DNA of 64,000 nt, taken from positions 901,041-965,040 of the forward strand of contig NC_006679.1 in the NCBI RefSeq assembly GCF_000091045.1, given 5' to 3'. Both the position numbers and the translations under genes were made by a program. Below, one piece after another: positions 56,301 through 64,000 of this stretch (within the stretch, counting starts at the first letter, position 1; every line of letters starts with the position of its first letter). The stretch comes from Cryptococcus deneoformans JEC21 (lineage: Eukaryota > Basidiomycota > Tremellomycetes > Tremellales > Cryptococcaceae). A model generated the notes under the pieces. The model had not been told where the DNA came from and did no database searches. It saw only the letters and a list, made by a program, of their open reading frames with translations.

Positions 56301-59054
56301 GGGTGACGGGGTGAATTCGGTGAATCATGAGGTACTGAAACTCTTATCAGCCTTTTATTTTGCACGACGATCATGAAACTCACCTCGCCGTCCTCATGCA
56401 CGTAGCCTTCAGAGTAACCACCCTCCATCATCTCCACATGAAGGGCGTTCAACACTCGCTTGACATTACCGATACCGCTAGACTTCTCCTTCTCCTTACT
56501 AATGACTTCATACTTTCTGTTATCGGTGACCAGATCAAGTAGCTTGGGGTAGAGGTCATCAAAACCTTTGTTGGATCCCAAAGCGGCAGCACAAAAGGTC
56601 ACAAGAGCACCTGTAGACAAGGCATCTTCAGCAGTTCGCTTGTCTCGAGGGGACTGGTTGTCGTGGGTAAGGTCATAGAAGACTGCGTGGGGCACAGAGC
56701 CTTGAAGAGGGGTGACAAGCGCCGGACGGGTGCTGGACTTTGACGATGAAAGGCTAAGGTGGACTTCTCCTGATGATGTAAGGCATGCAACGTCCATAGA
56801 ACCCACAGGCTTCCCAAGACCAAATCTCCAGAGGAGATCCGCAAAGTTCTTGACAGTGTTGCCGTTGTAAGCCTCCCTGACGAGACTGTTGATACCCAAC
56901 TCCCTGACAAACTTCAAGTCCATCTCCTGGCTTCCAGTAAAGAGTTCAGCCATGACGTAGAGATTCGGGTTCACTCGTCGACCAGCGTCGATGATGGCCT
57001 TGCCCAAGGGCAACGGGGTAGAGTGACAATTGTCCAAACGGAAACCATCAAACATCCCAGCGAGAAGTTCGGCGTAGGAGATCATGTGCTGCCATAGCCA
57101 CGGGTTGTCAGAAGCTTGAGAACCGTATCGGAGCTTGACACAATCATCCCAGACAATGACCTGACGGCGGAGGTAGGCTTTAGAAGGGTATTCGGCAAAG
57201 TTGTTTAGAGGATCAGCAGCCCACATCCACCCGTTGTTGGCGACAGCGAGGGCATTCTCGGGGTGTTTCTTGGTAATGTCGTTCTTGGGGATTCGAGTGA
57301 AGTAGCGCTCCAGGATCGCCCGCCTGATTTTGTTAACTACTGCCTATGGCAGTTGAAATACAACTCACTCTTCGGTAAGCTCTCCAAGCTTAGGTCCACC
57401 CTCCTCCAATCTAGTATATCTCAACCTCCCCACAACACCATCGATACCAGCCTGGATATCCTCATTACATTCCTTATAAAGGTCCACATTCAGCACATCC
57501 AAGATCTTGCCCCATCGACTGGCTTGGTTCTCTGCCGAATCACCTGGGTAAGCAGCTTGAATAAATCCTGCAGCCACAGCGGGAGGGACAGAGGTGCAGT
57601 ACCGAGAGGAGTAAGCGCGATAAGAAGTGATGATATCGGAAGACTTGACAATTTCGGCGAGTTCATTGAGTGACTTGCCTTGAAGGGAAGATCCCTCCCA
57701 AGGCTTGGGCGCTTCAGGCTTGGAATTGAGCAAAGAATCGGCAACAGCACGCTCAGAACCTTGGACGTCAAAGATGTAGTACTCCCACAATTTGGCGTCG
57801 TCGATGGAAGATTTGATGTGGGGGATTAACGCCTGGAGGTCGGATTCGGATTTGAGGTTGGTGGGGAGACCAACGGACGAGAGCCTTGATGTCAAGCCAA
57901 GCAGAGCATCCTCAAATTCGAGAGCAGGGGCGAGATGAGGAGTGTTGTATGGTGAATAACCTACATTTGACTTAGCTAACGATCGCTCCCCTTTGTGACG
58001 ACTTACCAGCTTCAGGGTGCTCCTGCAACCAAGGCGAGTCATACGCAGTGTGATTTAACACCACGTCAGTGACACCCCCCAATCCGTACTTTTCCTTTGC
58101 AAACTTCAACACTTCTTCAACCTCCTTTACCCCACCATCCTTCGCCTTGGAGTCCTTCAAAAGGTCTATATCAAAGACCAGTTGGTTTTGAATAGAGTAG
58201 GGACTGCCAGACATGCCTTTTTGTTGAAGAGGCGCCCAATGAAGCATATTGTAGCCTCTTCTGCTAGCTTCCGCGAAGAATGGTTCCCATTCTGTAGTTT
58301 TGCCCATCCATTTAGCAAGAACAGAGATGATGATAAGACCATCAAGACTGAGCTGCTTGTCCTTGGGAAGGATGGCACCTGAAGACTCATCTTTCAGAGG
58401 GCCAGATGTGATGGGGGTATCGGGAGGGAAGAATGGGGTACGAGCAGGAAGAGTGATGATGGGATCAACGTTAAAGTAGCCTTTTCGGCCTTGAACTCGA
58501 CCGGTGGAATCGGGCGAGTCATACTCGATAAAGTAGCAGAATGCTCCGGGAGCGGAAATCGGAAGGTCGACCTCGATAGGTCTATCTGAATTAGCTCTCT
58601 TAAACGCTACAATGCACCAGAAGCACTCACTTGCTCAGGTTGGAGGGCAACTTTCGCTCTTTCCAGTCATCCCGCTTAAACGCGCCCCCGTCCATCGGAA
58701 AGTCGCTTTTAAGCACGCCATTGCGAGTGACATCCGTACCGGGCTGAAGAGTAAACCTCAAGACGTACGGCTTGAAGGGAGGCGGAAGTCGAATGTACTG
58801 TGTGTATGTCAGCCAGGTCATTCACATGTCCTGCACCGAACATATAGGCTCACACTCTTTTCTGGACTAGGGCCTCCGTCATCCTCCAACGACAGTTCCC
58901 AGACCTGCACTGGCTCACCATCTCCTTCTCTCGAGAAGAATGAAATGGCTTCATCTTGCGGTGTCTTGGGAGTCTTCTTGCCATCGCCCTGAAGGACAGC
59001 CTTGGGCTTGGGGATCTCGATGTTGCTTGGTTTGAGGGAGTCGAGGATAGTCAT
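53375..59054 (-). CDS. GDB1: Glycogen debranching enzyme
   Basis: Bifunctional cytosolic enzyme: a 4-alpha-glucanotransferase moves maltotriose from a branch, then amylo-alpha-1,6-glucosidase removes the last glucose. Start ATG 59054; stop at 53377-53375 after [21 protein letters not shown]. Many short introns; the first is 58853-58798. Seen in order: KGYFNVDP start of the catalytic part; [43 protein letters not shown]; the transferase nucleophile Asp in [12 protein letters not shown] (about 57040) and AELFTGS; the glucosidase half with RCWGRDV (about 55150); and [10 protein letters not shown]. The size fits the roughly 1500-residue family. I did not place every splice site, so exact length is not given. 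Identity is certain from the motifs. Confidence 0.96.
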
Positions 59055-59767
59055 AGTGGGATGATGAGCGAGTTGTTGGAAGGATGGTAAACGAATAAGG
59101 CGTGGAAGGAAGGAGTGTCCGATGAAAGGGACACTGGGGATGGGGAATTGTCGAGAGAAGGAGATGTCTGAGGAAGAGATGCTCTTATCCCCCGTGACAC
59201 TTCCTTGAAGCTCGAAGACACCGAACGATGCGGATCGATGGGATCGGGACGGATTCTGATCCGGATGACGTCGTGTCCCTTAAATTCGCCAGGCCCCGCC
59301 GCTCATGCCCCATCATATGAGGTTCCTGAATTCGTTCACGTCGTGCGCAAACTACAAGTTCGTCGAGACGGATATAATTGTTTGGCACAGAGGTCTTGTT
59401 ACTCCCGTAATTGTATGTGCTTTGAATGCAAATTCTTCTAGAACTACATCTTGTATATCTTTGAATTGTTTCTTCTCTCAATTAAGATACCTTCATCTTA
59501 TTTTCCTGACACCTCATCTCCCCGCCGTCTTTCTCTTTTCTTCACTACCACTCCTCTGCCCGTCACTTTCTTGGGGCCCATCGTGCTTCTATGTACTGGA
59601 CTTTTTTCATGAGACTCATAAAGGTTCCCAATTTCCATCATCTGGCCCCCTACGCATTTCATGTCAAGACAGGAAATGTTTGATGATTGATACTGGATCG
59701 ACCTGTCTGAGGAGACCGACCTCAATGGCGATGTCCCCCTTCTCCTCCAACATGCTTATCAAACCTT
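59055..59767. promoter_or_regulatory. GDB1 promoter and 3' flank of next gene
   Basis: 713 bp between two minus-strand genes. A plus-strand frame of 232 codons starting at 59305 runs into the antisense of the gene at 59768-60670 and looks compositional. Confidence 0.45.
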
Positions 59768-60670
59768 TTATTGCAGGGTTATCCGATACTTTGTGTCCAT
59801 GCTCCAATTGGCTGGATAATCATCCGTATACGGTATCGTGCACGTTTCGAGACTTTCTCTCAAAATCTCCTCGGACGGTGAGGCGATCATCAACGACACC
59901 CATTTTCGCAGCACTATTTCATCCATTTGACCCATTCTTGGCGCTCGTATCTCCGCCTTTGCTCTCCTCTCTGACCAACCCGTCACACGGTGTTTGCATC
60001 TGAAGCACAATTCAAAGACCACGGGTGGCCCCTCGGAGGAACAGCTGCCACGAGCACGAACGAATGCTGCTAAGAGCATTGATATCCTATCAAGAGCCGG
60101 ACCGTAGCCATAACCCTGCGTGATGGGATTTCTGATATTGATAATAAACACCTTTGCGGGAATATGGCGAGCGAGGATGTCTTCGATGTTCTCCGTACCT
60201 AGTTCGTAGTGGATGTCGCCAAGTCTACCCCAGGGGAATTTTTCGACGAATTCCAATTGGGACACCCGAGCAAAAACGGGGCAATCGGTTTCAAGCTGGA
60301 GAGACTTGAGGAGTTCAAGATTGGTGGTCGCTAAAATGAGGTGTTCGAAATGAATCAACGCCAGGCGCTCACGGCCGCTCTTGCTTGCCAGGCCAGGTAA
60401 AACCTTTTGATAGTTGTTATTCGTGATGGTGAGTTTGCGTGGGAGTAAGTGTATAGCGACTTTGTATGTCGACCTTGAAAGGGTACAGTATTGCCTTGGA
60501 TCTTCAAGGACTAATTGATCGAAGATGATATGGCGAACTGGAAACAGGCGAGCAAAATTCCCCGCGGGGGCCTGCAGAAGAACAACAGAGTGAGGTGGCG
60601 GGGGTGTCACAGTCATGGTAGCTGCACCAAGCTGGGTATATGTGATCCTGGGGACTGGTGGGAAGGCCAA
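59768..60670 (-). CDS. F-box-like protein, Cryptococcus-type family
   Basis: Single-exon protein of 300 residues from the ATG at 60670, or 282 from the Met at 60616. RLFPVRHIIFDQLVL and CTLSRSTYKVAIHLLP align by pattern with the degenerate F-box of the protein at 48573-49442. The C-terminal block (LRKWVSLMIA, SEEILRESLE, YTDDYPANW, KYRITL) aligns with LREWV, SEEDLREELE, YDDTIAWDW and KKYVVSV of that protein. Function unknown; an SCF adaptor role is possible. The opposite strand is open over much of its length but has no domain. Confidence 0.75.
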   Translation of the reverse strand: MAFPPVPRITYTQLGAATMTVTPPPPHSVVLLQAPAGNFARLFPVRHIIFDQLVLEDPRQYCTLSRSTYKVAIHLLPRKLTITNNNYQKVLPGLASKSGRERLALIHFEHLILATTNLELLKSLQLETDCPVFARVSQLEFVEKFPWGRLGDIHYELGTENIEDILARHIPAKVFIINIRNPITQGYGYGPALDRISMLLAAFVRARGSCSSEGPPVVFELCFRCKHRVTGWSERRAKAEIRAPRMGQMDEIVLRKWVSLMIASPSEEILRESLETCTIPYTDDYPANWSMDTKYRITLQ

Positions 60671-62211
60671 GCAGCGTAGTGAGTGCGAAGAAGATGAGAC
60701 TGGCCAGTCTGTCGTGCTGGCATTTCGTCGTTCGCTGGTATGTATAGAGTACGAATCATATGCGGCATCTCAAATCTTGATCTCATCGCCTCCTTTGCCC
60801 TCCTAATATTCTATTTACATGCCGCATCAGGACATGTGAGCTGTGCTTAATTAGCTTCTAGTCCGGACATGTGGTCCAAAGAGAAGTTCGTCGTCGTCAT
60901 TTTTTGCTATTTCACCTATTCGTCTTTCGTCCTATATACTGCGTTCAAATATCATAATTCTGCATTTGTCGACCTCAGATCGGAAGATCCTCCAACATCA
61001 TTGCAGTCGTAAAGAGTCTAGGGGGACAAATTCTTTTACCAGAACAAGGCTGACAACAACCAGACTGGGAACCGAGGCGCGCTCCTGCTGATCGGTCCAG
61101 CAGTGGACGCATAGATAATTATATGTACCTCGATGAGTGCCTTAATCGTAATAAAACGTTCCTCGATATCGCCCTCACGCACAGCCCATGACATTGCGGA
61201 TGATACGCAGAAGACGACTCATTGACCTTGTTTGTCAAAGGTCAGCACAAATAATCAGTCGACTGGCTATAATGCCGCCTGTTTGATCCCTTGCTTGCCG
61301 CCTTACGACTCCTTGTTAACCTATTAATACGTACTCAACATGAAAATGCAGGTCTCTTCAACTGTCCTCCGTTATCGAATAACCCACTACGTAGCAACCA
61401 TATCTCGACAACATGGTTACAAATATCGACGCATTCACATCAATGCTCAATATTATCCTTGAGTAGACTTATCAAGCTGCCCTGACGAATGCCGGGCTCT
61501 ATGCAGGTCCGCATACAAACTCGACATCCTCTTGCTTTAAGAGGGAATCACTCTTGGAACACAGGTCTCGATATCGCTGTCCATTAATATGGGAAGAGCT
61601 TTCTCAGTTCGATTTGCATGTCCATTAACTTCTCCGATGATGAGCGCATTGACATCCTGTGGCCCTTGCCCCAAAGAAGCTGCCAACTTTGGCGACCAAA
61701 TAATTCCAACTTGACGCTTACATGATCGAGCGCTTATGTTTAAAGCGCTCAGCCTTTCATGTACACCCAAGTCGAGGAGATGATTTTTCAGCCGTTGAGC
61801 GATGAGAAGGACGAGGAAATTATGAAATAAAAGAGCAAAAGGAGGCTTGAACAAGTTTTGGTATATAAAAGCTATTATGCCCGAGATAGTGACGTTGGTC
61901 ATTTCTTCTTACAAGGAGATGAGTCACCAGATGTGTTTGAGTATGTCGAGGATGTGCAGCACAGCTGGAAGAGAGGTAAAAAGTCTTGCGCATAGTTTTA
62001 CTCCCAAAATCTTGCCCAGCTTCAGCCGTTTCAAAGAACAAAAGACGATCCTTGACCCAGTCATATTCAGACCTCGAATCCAAAGCTCTCTCCTCATTCA
62101 TCAAGGCGCCCGAGTTTTCCAAGACGTCTCCCATCCTCCGCATATCCATTTCAGTCTATAACAGTGGGCCAGTGTAAGATAATATGGACTATATGATTTC
62201 ATCTTAGAGGA
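60671..62211. other. Intergenic region with weak open frames
   Basis: About 1.5 kb. Two overlapping minus-strand frames (62149-61820 and 61902-61537) could be exons of a small gene joined by a GTAAGA..ATAATAG intron, but neither has a recognisable domain, so I do not call a gene. The rest shows nothing. Confidence 0.35.
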
Positions 62212-63834
62212 CTAGTGTCCATGTCTATTGCTCTGTGTGTCTATGACGAGAAGAAGAGAGCCTGCTACAAGATTAATCAAGGTATACCACCCAATCTCTA
62301 TCCGTCCCATATTTTGCTGCTGCGATCCTTGTCCTCTCCTATGGCCCTCCTCTGCGGTCCCTGCTGTCTGCGGCGGCCGTCTTTCCTCCGAGGATGTATC
62401 GCCTTTGACCTGCTCTCGAGCTTCCAACCCTCGACCTGCAGCCCTCGCACGCTGTTCATCCCCATCCTCCTTTTCAGCCTCCGGAGCAGACTTCTCAGGC
62501 TTACCACCAATGAAAAGTAGAAACAGGCGCAGGATGATGAGGGGAAGGCATTGATCAATGGTAGCACCTGCTCTGCTCGGGGTATTATCCGAAACGACGT
62601 ATGTGCAGAGGGTTGCAAAGGCCCAAAGAAGGGTCCATCGGAGGTGTTTCCTCAGTAAGACTTTGATGACAGGTCAGATTGGCATTTGTTGTTCAGACCG
62701 ATGGATGAGAATAGAAAGGGTGCGTACGAGGGCTATATGGCGCCAAGACGGGAAACATAGGGTGCGTGAGTAGCATCAAAGGATAAAGGTCACCAAACCC
62801 AGACCAGTCTTATATCTGTCAGCTTTGTCTGTTGACCTGTTACTCATAGCAAGTAGCGCACCCAATGGAATGTTTTGTTGGCGCCATACAAACCACCATA
62901 TGACTAGCGTAAACAGATATGGGTAATAGCTATAAGCTCTTTGTTTTCTTTCCCTGTCAGTCACAGCAACTGTACAAGCGTCAGTGAGTATATCCGTTGT
63001 TGAGGAGGAATTGACGATGTACTTTCCCAAGCTACCCATCCAAGAACAAAAACAGTCCAAACCATGACCCCGGCTCTCATTATCCCTACAACCGCTGCCA
63101 CCCCCGCCCCTATCCAATATCTCCTTTTCGCCACAGATCTCCACAGGACCAGAAGTCCGAGTAGGCAGCTGATTCCGGGCGTGAACCTCGATATCATCAA
63201 GACACCAATGGAATTGAGTCCCATCGCGACAGCGTATTCTTTGGGCTGGCAGAACGCATTGACGAAACGACGTAGGAAAAATGGGGTTGGGAAAGGGGTA
63301 GGGGTGAGTATGATTGTGAGGACTGTAGGAAGGAGAAGGGCTTGGAAAAGGCATGTGAGGCGGAGAGCAGATAGAGTCGGGGTGATACCAAGGAGGTAGA
63401 ATGGGATGGATATTACGTAGTGCCTTGATTCAGTATCAGAGAAGTCAGTAACATTGTGCTGGTTTGTTGATGGTAATAGATCGTGAGGGAAGCTTCAGAC
63501 AATTCACCATAGAGTTGGAGTATGAATATTCTCGTCATGATATTCAAAATCACCTCGGGCGTAATGTGACACCTGATTGAAATGAGGAATCTCCTCCTGT
63601 GAACAATCAATCAGTGTGGCTATTCGTTGATGTTAGGACAGTGCTTACTTTGTACAGGTACGGATGGAAAATATTTACGGCAGAGAAGACGAGTAAGTGA
63701 GTTCCAAAGAACAATGGCAAGAGATACTTGGGGTAGACATATTTCATACCGCGATCCAAGTGCGGGTTGAGCCATTCAAATAGGGATGCAGGTGAAGCTG
63801 CTGTTATTAACTCTTTAAGCGTTACCTCGGACAT
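62212..63834 (-). CDS. ALG10-like polytopic membrane protein
   Basis: Six exons (63834-63649, 63596-63508, 63423-63023, 62969-62862, 62808-62728 and 62660-62212) give 437 residues and the frame closes. After a first membrane span comes HPYLYKEEIPHFNQ, then GDFEYHDENIHTPTLWHYVISIPFYLLG. This matches in order the luminal loop of ALG10/Die2, the ER alpha-1,2-glucosyltransferase that adds the last glucose to the dolichol N-glycan precursor, except that the usual Asp-Glu is Glu-Glu. Hydrophobic spans follow, then FVWRQQNIPLGD, where the family has a GD motif, and LPLIILRLFLLF. The final 110 residues are hydrophilic and unlike ALG10, ending in one more hydrophobic stretch. Could be a diverged ALG10 or a related GT-C protein. 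Some splice choices in the last two introns are uncertain. Confidence 0.6.
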
Positions 63835-64000
63835 TTATGCCGTAAGGAGGTTCCGTCTCCGAGACCGAGAAGATATACATCGAGTAAAGAGAAAGTGCGT
63901 GGTTTGACAAGTAAAATTGATATCCTTCGGTCCCGCTTGTTGACTCTTTGAACAGCAATAGAAGTTCCACGTCATGATATCGGTTAATAAGTAAACCAAC
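63835..64000. other. Promoter of the ALG10-like gene
   Basis: Last 166 bp of the window, upstream of the start codon at 63834. No further gene seen. Confidence 0.4.

Noticed and set aside
59305..60003. 232-codon plus-strand open frame
   Set aside because: No domain, unlikely composition, mostly antisense to the better supported F-box-like gene on the minus strand.
1..64000. CRISPR arrays, operons, ribosome binding sites, riboswitches
   Set aside because: The window is fungal nuclear DNA. No regularly spaced repeats other than the intronic minisatellite were seen, and bacterial-type signals do not apply.

Overview
The window is a nuclear segment of a basidiomycetous yeast, almost certainly a Cryptococcus of the neoformans/gattii complex. 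The signs are dense genes cut by many 45-70 nt GT..AG introns, 15-60 bp 5' ends, tRNA genes with short introns, and gene content such as a Cir1-type iron regulator, class I sirtuin, GPI-type GH16 enzymes and a Ty3/gypsy relic. Exon maps were made by hand. Where marked 'frame closes', exon lengths sum to a multiple of three with no internal stop.

Layout. 1.3-2.2 kb (-): ESCRT-II subunit VPS25. 2.7-6.4 kb (-): the GATA/Cys-rich iron regulator CIR1, followed by a gene-poor 4.7 kb stretch carrying a tRNA-His. 11.1-13.7 kb (-): an unknown basic/Gln-rich protein. 14.3-16.7 kb (+): a SIR2 deacetylase. 17.2-22.2 kb (-): a KCH1-like K+ channel and the diphthamide ligase DPH6. 23.4-26.2 kb (+): a secreted type-B carboxylesterase. 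26.7-29.6 kb (-): an unknown Cys-motif protein. 30.4-31.5 kb (-) and 31.6-33.1 kb (+): an unknown fungal protein and the mitochondrial sideroflexin FSF1, sharing a 119 bp bidirectional promoter. 33.5-35.1 kb (-): a seven-TM protein. 36.9 kb (-): an intron-containing initiator tRNA-Met. 37.4-44.9 kb: two GH16 cell-wall glucanase-like paralogs (-) on either side of a coiled-coil protein gene (+). 45.9-47.4 kb: retrotransposon debris. 48.6 kb (+) and 59.8-60.7 kb (-): two related F-box-like intronless genes. 50.6-52.7 kb (+): a Zn2Cys6 transcription factor. 53.4-59.1 kb (-): the glycogen debranching enzyme GDB1. 62.2-63.8 kb (-): an ALG10-like polytopic membrane protein.

The genes do not form a pathway; this is ordinary fungal gene order. 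The points most worth a second look are: 7, 11 and 15 nt micro-exons; an optional intron that decides whether one GH16 enzyme keeps its GPI-type tail; a 13 bp minisatellite inside an intron of the other GH16 gene; the intron in the initiator tRNA; the ALG10-like protein; and the pair of F-box-like paralogs. I saw no convincing wholly new multi-gene system.
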